Counted from the first letter of the stretch, positions 18,740 through 27,038 are shown. The stretch: DNA of 64,000 nt from Corynebacterium sp. 13CS0277 (GCF_002994655.1 NZ_PPDL01000011.1:1-64000), one strand, 5' to 3'. The notes: generated by a model not told the origin, from the sequence alone. A program made the numbers and translations.

Positions 18740-19879
18740 TTAGCGCGCGGCGTAGTACTCCTGGCCGGCGACGGTCGCCGGCAGCGTCAGCTCCGGGGTA
18801 ATCCCGGACTCAGGAGCCAGGCCCAGGTGCTCCAGGGCGACGCGGAGCTGCTCGGCCGCATCCACGTTGAGCGGCCCGGAGGTCCACATCGCGTACGGCA
18901 GGTTGATGAAGCGGTTCTCCTTCACCGCCGGCAGATCCTTGGTGGCCGGGTTGCTGCGCAGCTGCGCGACCTTCTCCTCGAAGGTCTGGCCGGGGTAGTC
19001 GACGAAGACGAAGAAATCGGGGGCACTGGCGGCAAGCTTCTCCCAGGAGACGTTCACCCAGGTGTCGTCCACGTCGGCGGCGGCGTTGGTGGCGCCGGCG
19101 GCCTCAAGGATGGCGTTCGGTGCGCCGAACTTCCCGGAGGTAAACACCGTGTCGGTGCCGGTGTCGAACACGAAGCCCACGGGGGTGTGCTCCGGCTTCG
19201 GCGCGCTCGTCACGGCCTGCAGGCGGCTCTTCTGCTCCTCGATGGCGGCGGCCGCGACGTCCTCGTGGCCGGTAATCGCACCAATGTTTTCAATGTCGAT
19301 GAGCACCGCCTCCCAGGGGTCGATGGTGCCGCGCGCCTCCGAGCCGGCCTTCCGGCAGGCTTCCGTCAACTGGTAGGTGGCAATCCCCTGCTCGGCGAGC
19401 GTGTCCGGGGTAATGCCCTTGCCCTCGTCAAGGCCGTAGCCGTAGCCCGCGAAGTACACCTGCGGGCTGGCCGCCACGATCTGCTCGAAGGAGGGGTACT
19501 CCTCGCTCACCTCGTGGAGGGAAGAAATGACGTCCGCACCGTACTTTTCGCTCAACAGGTCGGCGCTCTTCAGGTAGGCGACATCCTTAATCTGATCGCG
19601 GGCGCCGGCGGACAGGGCGATGGCGATGTTGTTGCCATCGTTGATGAACATCCGCTCGGTCTTGGGGAAGGTGAGCTCCTCCCCACAGTTGGTGACGGTC
19701 ACGGTCTCCGCGGAGGCCGCCTGCTCGGAGCCGGCATCGGAACCGCAGGCCACGAGCAGCCCGGCGCCGAGGCTCACCCCCGCGAGCAGTGCCGCCCGCC
19801 GCAGCGCACGCGCGCCACGGGACGAAGACACAGTAGACACAGCCGAGGACGAACGGGAAGAACTCACAGACACAGACAT
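18740..19879 (-). CDS. btuF: ABC transporter substrate-binding lipoprotein (BtuF-like)
   Basis: This 379-aa lipoprotein captures the ligand outside the membrane and hands it to the permease. The N-terminus has a lipobox LVAC with Cys45, after a Ser-rich and basic start. The fold is the helical-backbone type used for siderophores and cobalamin, with segments such as FEQIVAASPQVYF and ENRFINLPYAMW. Sequence alone does not separate a B12 protein from a siderophore protein. The cobalamin riboswitch upstream of the operon makes B12 or a cobinamide-type corrinoid the best guess. Start 19879 gives MSVSVSSSRS; longer versions are hydrophobic/Phe-rich and improbable. Confidence 0.8.
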   Translation of the reverse strand: MSVSVSSSRSSSAVSTVSSSRGARALRRAALLAGVSLGAGLLVACGSDAGSEQAASAETVTVTNCGEELTFPKTERMFINDGNNIAIALSAGARDQIKDVAYLKSADLLSEKYGADVISSLHEVSEEYPSFEQIVAASPQVYFAGYGYGLDEGKGITPDTLAEQGIATYQLTEACRKAGSEARGTIDPWEAVLIDIENIGAITGHEDVAAAAIEEQKSRLQAVTSAPKPEHTPVGFVFDTGTDTVFTSGKFGAPNAILEAAGATNAAADVDDTWVNVSWEKLAASAPDFFVFVDYPGQTFEEKVAQLRSNPATKDLPAVKENRFINLPYAMWTSGPLNVDAAEQLRVALEHLGLAPESGITPELTLPATVAGQEYYAAR

Positions 19880-19904
19880 GAAACAAACTCCTTTGGTTGA
19901 AGGC

Positions 19905-19995
19905 AACAGGACACCGAAGAGAAAAGGGGGGGAAGGAAACAGGGGGAAGAAAGAGGAGGACAGAAGGGGAAGAAGGGGAAAACAGAAGAGACGGA
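19905..19995 (-). promoter_or_regulatory. Pyrimidine-rich leader of the btuF-like gene
   Basis: The 168-bp gap between the ATPase and lipoprotein genes is mostly A/G on the plus strand, so the mRNA is C/U-rich. Such a tract within an operon may mark a separate start, an RNA-processing site or a Rho-utilisation region. The latter two are only guesses. Confidence 0.4.
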
Positions 19996-20047
19996 CACGG
20001 ACAACCCCGCCGGCACCGGGCGGCACGCGCCTCGCCGGGCGGGGCGG

Positions 20048-20860
20048 CTAGAGAGTGTCGACGATGAGATGGAGGTGCTCCGCGCCATCCGGGCGGGCGC
20101 GGACCGCACCGACGTCGAAGGCGCGGCGTACCGTCTCCCGGGTGAGGACCTCCGCGGGCGGGCCCGCGGCCAGCATCCCGCCCTCGCCCAGCACCACCAC
20201 CTGGTCGAAGAAGCACATCGCCAAGTCCAGGTCGTGGACCGTGGCCAGAATCGTGCGCCCCGTCCCGGCCAACAGCTGCAGCAAGTGCAGCTGGTGGTGC
20301 ACGTCGAGGTGGTTGGTCGGCTCATCGAGCAACACCACCGGGGTGGTTTGCGCCAGCCCCCGGGCGATGACCGCCCGGCGGCGCTGCCCGCCGGACAGCT
20401 GCCCCAGCGGCCTGTCGGCGAGCGCCAACAAATCCACCTTCGCCAGGGCATCGTCGACGATGCGGCGGTCCTCCTTCGAGCCCAGCGCCCAGCTCGCCCG
20501 GTAGGGCAGCCGCCCAAGCTGCACGACCTCCCGGATGCTCAGGTCGGCGGGCGGGAGTTCCTCCTGCCCCACCAGGGTGAGCACCCGGGCGCGTGCCCGG
20601 TGCTTCAGCCGCGTGACATCACGCCCGCCGACGAGCACCTCGCCGGCGGCGGGTGCGCTGAGCCCGGCGATGGTGCGCAGCAGCGTGGACTTGCCGACAC
20701 CGTTGACGCCGATGAGCGCGGTGCGGCTGCCGGCGGGGACGGTGAAGGAGATGTCGCGCAGCAGCATCCCCTCCCCGCCCGGGGCGCCCGCCCGGCGGGT
20801 AGCACCCGGGGTCGCGACGCTCACCGCTGTGATGCGGAGTTCTTGTGCGACGTCGCCCAT
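20048..20860 (-). CDS. btuD: ABC transporter ATPase (BtuD/FecE-like)
   Basis: This 270-aa protein powers uptake by the permease. It has Walker A IGVNGVGKSTLL, signature QLSGGQRRRAVIARG and Walker B VVLLDEPTNHLD, followed by the H-loop LATVHDLD. The DEPTNHLDVHHQL segment is typical of iron-siderophore and cobalamin importers. It overlaps the permease stop by one base and precedes the lipoprotein gene, so the order is btuC-btuD-btuF. Ligand assignment rests on the riboswitch. Confidence 0.88.
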   Translation of the reverse strand: MGDVAQELRITAVSVATPGATRRAGAPGGEGMLLRDISFTVPAGSRTALIGVNGVGKSTLLRTIAGLSAPAAGEVLVGGRDVTRLKHRARARVLTLVGQEELPPADLSIREVVQLGRLPYRASWALGSKEDRRIVDDALAKVDLLALADRPLGQLSGGQRRRAVIARGLAQTTPVVLLDEPTNHLDVHHQLHLLQLLAGTGRTILATVHDLDLAMCFFDQVVVLGEGGMLAAGPPAEVLTRETVRRAFDVGAVRARPDGAEHLHLIVDTL

Positions 20861-21909
20861 TAGCTCTCACCGCCGAACTGGAAGCGGCCTCGGCCCATGA
20901 GCAGCAGGAACAGCGGTGCCCCCAGCACGCCCGTGACCACGCCGAGCGGGATCTCCTGCGGGGGCGCGGACACCCGGGCGATGACGTCGACCCACAGCAG
21001 GAACAACGCGCCCGACAGCGCGGCGACGGGCAGCACATGGCGGTGCAGGGAGCCAGTCATGAGCCGGGCGACGTGCGGGATCACCAAACCGACGAACCCA
21101 ATGCCGCCGGCCACCGCCACCATGGCACCCACCATGAGCGCCTGGAGGAAGAACAGGCCCTGGCGCAGCAGGGTGACATTGACGCCGAGTGCTGCGGCCG
21201 TATCGGGCCCCTGCGCCAGCGCATCCAGCGGGCCGTGCAGCGCCAGCAGCACCACGAAGCTCAGCACGACGACCGCGGTGGGCAGCAGCAGCTTGTCCCA
21301 GCGGCCGCCCGCAACGGAGCCCAGCATCCAGAACATCACGCCCTGCGCGGCACGCGCATCGGGCCCTTTGAAGACGAGGAAACTCGCCGCCGCAGAAAAC
21401 GCCGAGGACAACACCACGCCGGTGAGGATGAGCCGCAGCGGGGTGAGCCCACCCTGTGCCATCGTCACGAGGTACACGGTCGCCGTCGCCGCAATCGCGC
21501 CGACGAGCGCACCGCCACTTAAGGCATAGAGCCCGAAGGAACTGAACATCCCCATCGTGAGCACCGCTGTCGCACCCACCGACGCCCCGGAGCTCACGCC
21601 CAGGAGGTAGGGGTCCGCCAACGGATTACGGACGAGGGTTTGCATCGCCACGCCCGCCAGCGCCAAACCGGCGCCGACGACCAGGGCCAGCACCCCGCGT
21701 GGGGCACGCAGGTCCCACACCACGGCATCCATCGCCGCATCGGGGCCCCGCCCGCCCTGCAGGTGGGCGGCCACGACGGCGAACACGTCGTGGTTGCTGT
21801 AGGCCACAGACCCGAACGTTAAAGAAACAACGAAACTCGCGGCGATCGCGATGAGAAGGGCAAGACAGACCACGACGGTCTTCGCCCCGGAAAAGGCACG
21901 GTGCGCCAT
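20860..21909 (-). CDS. btuC: ABC transporter permease (BtuC/FecCD family)
   Basis: The 349-aa product is a FecCD-type permease with about ten membrane helices. Family motifs are clear: RAPRGVLALVVGAGLALAGV, NPLADPYLLGVSSGA, GGIGFVGLVIPHVAR and the ending EIPLGVVTGVLGAPLF. It forms the membrane channel for the importer. ATG 21909 (MAHRAFSGAKTV) lies directly after the riboswitch and is the first gene of the operon; the open frame continues upstream into the riboswitch but is not protein-like. No strong Shine-Dalgarno site is visible, as expected for a riboswitch-controlled start. Confidence 0.9.
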   Translation of the reverse strand: MAHRAFSGAKTVVVCLALLIAIAASFVVSLTFGSVAYSNHDVFAVVAAHLQGGRGPDAAMDAVVWDLRAPRGVLALVVGAGLALAGVAMQTLVRNPLADPYLLGVSSGASVGATAVLTMGMFSSFGLYALSGGALVGAIAATATVYLVTMAQGGLTPLRLILTGVVLSSAFSAAASFLVFKGPDARAAQGVMFWMLGSVAGGRWDKLLLPTAVVVLSFVVLLALHGPLDALAQGPDTAAALGVNVTLLRQGLFFLQALMVGAMVAVAGGIGFVGLVIPHVARLMTGSLHRHVLPVAALSGALFLLWVDVIARVSAPPQEIPLGVVTGVLGAPLFLLLMGRGRFQFGGES

Positions 21910-21941
21910 AGGTGGTTCTCGCAGACAAGACAAAGTCACAG

Positions 21942-22400
21942 GTGCGCGCACGAAAGGACGCGTTCGTGGCGCACGGGCACAAGCCAGCTGGTCGGTCTTC
22001 GGACTCGCATCACTCCCGCCACCCCGTGGCGCACCCACCCCACACCCCACGGCCACCCCACCACAGGGGGTGGGGCCGCGCGGGATCATGAGGACTCTAA
22101 TGCTGCGTCACAAAGGGTGGCCGCGTGGCACCCGCCCACCTTCCCGGCCCGGCGGCGATTGCCGAAGCCAGTGGTCGCACCATCGCCCACACACCGCACC
22201 CACAGGGCACGGTGTGCCCCCACCCTGGTGCCACGCCGTGCGCAGAAGCGCACACGACAGCAGGACAAAAAGGGGCGGGATAACCCAAGTTCACAAGGCG
22301 ATGAGGGCGGGTGACACTCGTGATGTCACCGCTGCGCGTCAGTTCCGGATTTGCACCGGATTCCCTGGTCACTCCCAGCTGGAAAAAACACTGCATCTCT
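21942..22400 (-). promoter_or_regulatory. Cobalamin riboswitch, expanded
   Basis: The conserved blocks appear in order on the minus strand. Near 22367-22329 is the core with GCAAATCCGG followed by CTGACGCGCAGCGG. Near 22177-22161 is a CCACTGG block. At 22008-21983 is the B12-box-type segment GTCCGAAGACCGACCAGC. A hairpin at 21974-21942 (GTGCGC...GCGCAC) lies 33 nt before the permease start and is a good expression platform. The blocks span about 385 nt against about 200 nt in E. coli btuB, because both peripheral loops are long. B12 binding would be expected to shut off the importer. Confidence 0.88.
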
Positions 22401-22724
22401 TCCAAGCCCCCAGACACTCCGGGCAGGGACGCCCGGCGAGGGATAAGAAGAGATGCACTTGTCACCATAACCCCCCATCCGGGGGCAGTCCAAGCATCCC
22501 GCTACCCCCACCGCGCCCCGCGGGCCCGCGTGCCCCACACGGTCCCCACAGCGTCGACGCGAAGGCCCCACGCTCTCCACGGGTTCTCCACGGGTCCTCC
22601 CCGTGTTCTCCCCGTGGTGTCACGGCCCCCACACCCCGCTGTGCGGAACAAAGACCGCCGCCGCCCGCAGAGATGCGGACGGCGGCGGGGGAAGCCCACA
22701 GGGCACCACGGCTCTACGGGCGGA

Positions 22725-22744
22725 CACGGCCCCTGGGGGCCGTG
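22725..22744 (-). terminator. Hairpin after the nitroreductase gene
   Basis: Arms CACGGCCC and GGGCCGTG form a perfect 8-bp stem with a four-base loop, 7 bp past the stop codon. There is no U run, so it may be a terminator or an RNA-stabilising hairpin. Confidence 0.5.
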
Positions 22745-22751
22745 GGGCAGG

Positions 22752-23372
22752 TTAGGCGCTGTAGCGCTCGTTGACGCGGCGGCTAGCCTGACGGCCCGGG
22801 TGGGCGGCATCGGCGGCAGCCTCAGTGGGGTGGCCCATCGCGACGACGAGGGCGATGCCACGATCCTCACGGCCGCCGAGGCCGATGAGCTCCTTGACGG
22901 TCTCCTCGTTCCAACCGGTGGTCGGGCTGGTTGCCAGGCCCTCCATGGCGGCGGCCATGAGGCCGAAACCGGCAGCGAGCATCGCGTCCTTCATGGCCAT
23001 CTCGCGGAGCACGTCCGCGGGCAGGTCGGCCTTCATGCCGGCGACGCGCTCCAGGTAGGACTCCGGCAAGATCTCGGAGGCATCCTCCGGGATGGCCTCA
23101 GTGCGGGCGACGAAGATCAGCACGGTGTCGGCGGCGGCGAACTGCGGCTGCCCGGAGGTCTCCGTGAGCTTGTTCTTGGTCTCCGCATCGCGCACCACGA
23201 CGACGTCGCGCAGCTGCAGGTTGAAAGCGGACGGGGCCTCGAGGGCGGCGTCGACGACGCGGTCGAGGACGTCGGCAGCGATCGGCTGGTCAGCGTACTC
23301 GCGGATCGCGCGGCGACCCTTGACTGCGGAGTGGAATTCGGCGGCAGCGGCGGTGGGGGCAGAGTTCGTCAT
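22752..23372 (-). CDS. Nitroreductase family protein
   Basis: The 206-aa protein should be an FMN-dependent oxidoreductase of the nitroreductase superfamily. The N-terminus has the family start KGRRAIREYADQPI and APSAFNLQLRDVVVV. The C-terminal half has GLMAAAMEGLATSPTTGW and the closing AHPGRQASRRVNER. Such enzymes reduce quinones or nitroaromatics with NAD(P)H; the natural substrate is unknown. ATG 23372 gives MTNSAPTAAAAEFHSAVK; a start further upstream is possible but less family-like. It is a single-gene unit. Confidence 0.85.
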   Translation of the reverse strand: MTNSAPTAAAAEFHSAVKGRRAIREYADQPIAADVLDRVVDAALEAPSAFNLQLRDVVVVRDAETKNKLTETSGQPQFAAADTVLIFVARTEAIPEDASEILPESYLERVAGMKADLPADVLREMAMKDAMLAAGFGLMAAAMEGLATSPTTGWNEETVKELIGLGGREDRGIALVVAMGHPTEAAADAAHPGRQASRRVNERYSA

Positions 23373-23790
23373 GGAGGACAACATCCTTACAAGATTCAGT
23401 GTGGGAGAAAACAACACCCTACATGCTTCTCCCCCGCCTGCGGCGGCGGGTGTCCACACAGAGGCGGTGGACGGTGACAAGCACGTCGGGGTGCCAGCTG
23501 CACTGCGCAGCTGTCGACGTATCGGTTCAACCCTTGAGCGTCCCGCAACGTTCCCGCATTTGTTGAAGTGTCACCCAATTCACAGTGTGCTGACACCGAC
23601 CACCGGCCCACAGCCTCGCCTGCTGCGCCGCCACCACAGCCGCCAAAACCCCCACGACCTCCCCTCATCAGCGGCTAGAAGAACTCGATCTTGCTAGCAT
23701 GTGACGACAACCATCTCGCATAGCCCCCGCGAGAAACCACACTTGGGCGCACGGCCCTCATTCCACCCGGATCACGCTCAGGAACACCCC
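23373..23790. other. Divergent intergenic region, nitroreductase and small membrane gene
   Basis: About 420 bp without a convincing gene. It should hold the promoters of the nitroreductase (minus) and of the small membrane protein (plus). TAGCAT near 23695 could be a -10 for the latter; no paired -35 stands out. Confidence 0.35.
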
Positions 23791-24078
23791 GTGTCCAACA
23801 CCTGGTTCCCCCTCATCATGTTTGCGGCCTGCGCAATCCTGTGCGCCACCGCCATCCCCGCCACACGGACACGCACACCCCGCCACCCGCTCGTCGTCCA
23901 CCCCTCCCGCGCCGCCACCTCCTGGTTTGCTGCCGCAACCGTCGCTTACGCGGTCGCGACAGCACTGCTGTTCACCGCAGTGCCGGCGGCGGTGATCTAC
24001 GGGCTCGGCATCGTCGGTCTCGTCACCGCCGCCACAGGAGCCGCTGCCGCGGGCTACACAGTGGGACAGCGGCGGTAG
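23791..24078 (+). CDS. Small membrane protein of unknown function
   Basis: A 95-aa protein starting at GTG 23791 (MSNTWFPLIMFAACAIL), preceded by AGGA at 23780. The frame can be extended to 23701, but those 30 residues are polar and unlike the rest. Three hydrophobic helices are visible: at about 5-22, at 46-62 and at 65-90. A basic PATRTRTPRH stretch follows helix 1. I recognise no family. It ends 72 bp before the tandem repeats. Confidence that it is a real gene is moderate. Confidence 0.5.
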   Translation: MSNTWFPLIMFAACAILCATAIPATRTRTPRHPLVVHPSRAATSWFAAATVAYAVATALLFTAVPAAVIYGLGIVGLVTAATGAAAAGYTVGQRR

Positions 24079-24150
24079 CTGCGCGCGGGCGCTACCGCTA
24101 TGCCGGACCATGCCCGAAGGCGCCGCCCGCGCGATTGCCACGGGAGATTT

Positions 24151-24343
24151 CCAGACTGACAGATTGACACCCTGGCCCGAGCCGCAAGCTCACCCCACAC
24201 ACAACCCCAGGGTGACAGATTGACACCCTGGCCCAAGCCGCAGGCCCACCCCACACACAACCCCAGGGTGACAGAATGACACCCTGGCCCAAGCCGCAGG
24301 CCCACCCCACACACAACCCCAGGGTGACAGATTGACACCCTGG
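24151..24343. repeat. 56-bp tandem repeat with a hairpin in each unit
   Basis: The unit begins at 24158, 24214, 24270 and 24326, giving three full copies and a partial fourth, with very few differences. Each junction forms CCAGGGTG-9 bases-CACCCTGG, an 8-bp stem, at 24207-24231, 24263-24287 and 24319-24343; a weaker version lies at 24151-24175. It may be a repeated protein-binding site, a REP-like sequence or an RNA stabiliser for the gene upstream. It is not a CRISPR array because the spacers are themselves conserved. Confidence 0.9.
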
Positions 24344-24369
24344 ACGTGAGGTGGGCGTTGCCTTTAGCG

Positions 24370-24864
24370 ACACACGCGGGTTAAGTGTCAAAAGGTGTGT
24401 ATGAAGCCCTCGATTTACCCGCCCCTACCAGCGGGAACACGCGAAGTTTAATCTTTTCGAGCATATACACGGCCCTGAACACCTAAATCCACCCATCGAG
24501 TCCGAAGCTGTGCTATACGTGCGCCAAGACCGGGCAACGCTTGAAAAAGCGTAGCTGACGTGCAGAGATGTGTGACGCAGGCTCTTTGAGTACGTCGGGT
24601 ATCGGGCGCGCGGAATCGCTCACGCTGCGAAGGCGCCACATGGCGCTGTGCGCCTCAAACGCCCCTCCTGAGCCTCGAAGCTGATGGCGGCTGCGGAGGG
24701 CCGATCAAGGGGCCCATGTCGCCTCATGCAGCCCGAATACGCCCGCCTGAGTGCCACAGGAGGATCCGGCTCGACTGCTGTGGTTGGGGCGCGCGGCATG
24801 TTGGTGCCGCAGCCGAGCGCAACACGCCGGCGTACACACTTTTTGACACTTAACCCACACACGC
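24370..24864. mobile_element. MITE-like element with 8-bp target duplication
   Basis: Inverted ends of 24 bp at 24378-24401 and 24833-24856 match at 23 of 24 positions; the end motif starts GGGTTAAGTGTCAAAA. They are flanked by the direct repeat ACACACGC at 24370-24377 and 24857-24864. The 479-bp inside has no transposase or other credible gene, so it would need a transposase supplied in trans. An 8-bp duplication fits IS256/Mutator-type or ISL3-type transposases. The element sits only about 100 bp from the att site. Confidence 0.8.
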
Positions 24865-24926
24865 CGCCCAGACACACATTGTGTCGTTTAACCCGATTTT
24901 GTCGTTCCCCCCGAGCAGGCATGCAG

Positions 24927-24957
24927 AAGACCCCCTCTCAAGCTGAGAGGGGGTCTT
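24927..24957. terminator. Terminator hairpin next to the tRNA fragment
   Basis: A perfect 14-bp stem (24927-24940 with 24944-24957) with a three-base loop starts with AAGA and ends with TCTT. It is probably the original terminator of the tRNA gene whose 3' end is left at 24967. Confidence 0.8.
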
Positions 24958-24966
24958 CATTCAACG

Positions 24967-25007
<41 letters not shown>

Positions 25008-25049
25008 CACTCCGTGCTCCCCCGGGCAATCCTGGCACTCGAACGTGGA

Positions 25050-25063
25050 CTGCATCGATGCAG
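25050..25063. promoter_or_regulatory. 14-bp palindrome near the att site
   Basis: CTGCATCGATGCAG is a perfect palindrome 43 bp inside the att core, between att and the integrase gene. It may be an integrase arm-type or excisionase site. A motif copy (GGCACCAAAGTACC) follows at 25101-25114. Confidence 0.35.
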
Positions 25064-25210
25064 CCGCCTCTGGCCTTGGATTATTTTTTTACACCACGTG
25101 GCACCAAAGTACCTAGGCGGCGCTGCGCCGAGTGGACTAGGTTCCATGACGCCGCCCGGGGAGCACGTCCCTAGCGCCCGAAGCTCGCGACCGGCTGTAG
25201 ATGTAAGTGA

Positions 25211-26059
25211 ATGCTTATCACTGACCGTCCACATCTCAAACCGATCCCGCCTGCGTGGGTCGAACCCGTCCGAGACTGGGAACTTCGCCTACGCGCCGAA
25301 GGCAAACGCGAAGCCACCGTCGATGTCCGCATCCGGCACATCCGGCGACTGGCAAGAGACCTCGGAGACACCGCCCCTGAAGTCGTCACGGAAGCGGACC
25401 TAGTGCGATGGGCAGGCAGTCAAACCTGGGCGCCCGAGACCCGGCACGCCTATTACATGTCGGTGACAGCGTTCTATGGCTGGCACTCCGAAAGCACGGG
25501 CCACAACCCTGCCGAACGGATCATGTGTGGAATCTCACGTCAGCAGCCTCCCCCGCGCCCTACCCCCGAAGCGGCAGTCCTCCAGGCGCTCGCGAACGCG
25601 AAGCCTCGCACGGAACTCATCATCCGCCTTGCGGCAGAGCTAGGGCTTCGCTGCGCAGAAATCGCGCAAGTGCATACCCGCGACCTAGCCAGAAGCAAAG
25701 ACGGGTGGGCGCTCACCGTGCATGGGAAAGGTGGCAAAGTTCGCATCCTCCCTGTGCCAGCCCCACTGGCACGCATGTTGACCCGCGAGCGCGAACAAGG
25801 CTTCGTCTTCCCCGGCAAAGTCAACGGGCATCTGTCATCGCGACACGTATCCAAGCTTGCTCGACAAGTCCTCCCCGCGCCGTGGAACCTGCACTCTCTC
25901 CGACACCGATTCGCGACCATCGCCTACGTCAACGGAGGGCACGACCTCATCGCGCTCCAGCAAGCACTGGGACACGGCAACGTCGCCACCACCCAGCGCT
26001 ACACACAATGTGATTCCTCGGCGCTCGCCCGCCTCGTCACAGCTACATCCCTAACCTGA
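25211..26059 (+). CDS. int: Tyrosine recombinase (integrase)
   Basis: The 282-aa recombinase would integrate and excise the element at the tRNA site. All catalytic residues are seen: Arg147 in LGLRCAEI, Lys173 or Lys176 in HGKGGKVR, His228 and Arg231 in HSLRHRF, His255 in LGHGN and the nucleophile Tyr264 in TQRYTQ. It has an N-terminal SAM-like domain (about 15-105) but no extra arm-binding domain, so it is XerC-sized rather than phage-lambda-like. It begins about 200 bp from the att core and reads inward. The parA gene follows 13 bp after it, so they may be co-transcribed. Confidence 0.92.
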   Translation: MLITDRPHLKPIPPAWVEPVRDWELRLRAEGKREATVDVRIRHIRRLARDLGDTAPEVVTEADLVRWAGSQTWAPETRHAYYMSVTAFYGWHSESTGHNPAERIMCGISRQQPPPRPTPEAAVLQALANAKPRTELIIRLAAELGLRCAEIAQVHTRDLARSKDGWALTVHGKGGKVRILPVPAPLARMLTREREQGFVFPGKVNGHLSSRHVSKLARQVLPAPWNLHSLRHRFATIAYVNGGHDLIALQQALGHGNVATTQRYTQCDSSALARLVTATSLT

Positions 26060-26072
26060 AAGGACACCACCC

Positions 26073-26678
26073 ATGACCAAGAAGATCGCCGTCTGCAACC
26101 TGAAGGGCGGTACCGGAAAGACCACGACCAGCATCCTGCTCGCGACCGCGCTCGCAGACCTCGGGCACAGCGTCATCGTCTACGATGCCGACCCCCAGGG
26201 TTCCGCCTCTGCGTGGGCAGAGTACGCCGAAGAGACCCAGGCCCTGCCGTTCACCGTAGCTGCGGCAAATATGCGCACTATGAAGGGCGGCGCGCGCGAA
26301 GACTTCGTCCTCATCGATTGCCCTCCCGGCTACCCCCAGATCATCGATGCGGCAATCGATGCCGCTGACTTCGTCCTCGTGCCTACCGGGCACTCTAGCC
26401 TCGACGCAGACCGCGTGTGGTCCATCCTGGAGACCCTCCGCGATACGCAGAACGGTCAAGGGCGCGCGCTTGGTGGAGCGGTGCTTATGACTGCCGCCAA
26501 CCCTCGTACCGTCAGCTACCGAGAGATGGACGCCGCGATGCGCGAAGAAGGCTTCACTGTTGCGCCGGTGGTTATCCCCCAGCGCGAGGCTCTCAAGCAC
26601 ATGGTCGGCACCCGCCCGGAGGGCGACCTACACGGATACCGCGAGCTGGCAGACTACATCGTCGAAGTGCTGAGCTAG
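26073..26678 (+). CDS. parA: ParA-family partition ATPase
   Basis: This 201-aa protein is a small (type Ib-like) ParA without an N-terminal DNA-binding domain. It has the deviant Walker A NLKGGTGKTTTS (Lys11 signature and Lys16), DADPQGSAS and VLIDCPPG. Such ATPases segregate low-copy plasmids or help position other cargo. A ribosome binding site AAAGGA precedes the ATG. The next gene (26713-26955) encodes an RHH protein, the usual partner. Position next to the integrase suggests stable inheritance of the excised circle. Confidence 0.92.
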   Translation: MTKKIAVCNLKGGTGKTTTSILLATALADLGHSVIVYDADPQGSASAWAEYAEETQALPFTVAAANMRTMKGGAREDFVLIDCPPGYPQIIDAAIDAADFVLVPTGHSSLDADRVWSILETLRDTQNGQGRALGGAVLMTAANPRTVSYREMDAAMREEGFTVAPVVIPQREALKHMVGTRPEGDLHGYRELADYIVEVLS

Positions 26679-26712
26679 CCCCACCACCACCGACACCACT
26701 AAGGAGATCCCC

Positions 26713-26955
26713 ATGGCAACCGGCCCTATGCGTAAGACGGTCAAGGCGACCGACGAGATGCGCGAACGTGCTAAGCAGCTCAACGACGACAACCGTGTCC
26801 GTGTAGTCTTCCGCGTTCCTCCGGAGCTGCGCAAGACCATCAAGCGTGTCGCGCTCGAGGAGGACATCACCGTCAATGACCTGATGCTCCAGGCCATTGA
26901 ACTTCGTCTGGCCCAGAGTGAAGCTGGGTCGCGCACTACGAAGAAAGACAACTAG
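26713..26955 (+). CDS. Ribbon-helix-helix protein, ParG/CopG-like
   Basis: This 80-aa protein has a basic disordered start and an RHH domain: NRVRVVFRVPPELRKTIKRV (strand and helix) then EEDITVNDLMLQAIEL. It most likely binds centromere DNA as the ParB-type partner of the ParA just upstream (35 bp) and may repress its own operon. AAGGAG precedes the ATG. The recurring GGYRCCAARGYRCC motif, with an inverted pair right after this gene, is the natural candidate for its binding site, but that is inference. Confidence 0.78.
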   Translation: MATGPMRKTVKATDEMRERAKQLNDDNRVRVVFRVPPELRKTIKRVALEEDITVNDLMLQAIELRLAQSEAGSRTTKKDN

Positions 26956-26959
26956 GTAC

Positions 26960-26987
26960 CTTGGTGTCTAGTCTCCTAGACACCAAG
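26960..26987. repeat. Inverted repeat after the RHH gene; motif pair
   Basis: A perfect 12-bp stem (26960-26971 with 26976-26987) with a four-base loop; each arm contains the core of the GACACCAAG motif also seen at 36787, 45563 and elsewhere. No T run follows, so a protein-binding site (partition centromere or operator) is as likely as a terminator. Confidence 0.6.
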
Positions 26988-27038
26988 CCAACTCGGCTCA
27001 CTGGCACCACGCTATGAATCACGAAAGGACCCGCCACC

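Noticed and set aside
24151..24343. CRISPR array
   Set aside because: The unit is 56 bp with no variable spacers, and no cas gene is nearby.
24448..24639. 63-aa ORF inside the MITE as a transposase remnant
   Set aside because: No transposase motif; Arg-rich, likely chance.
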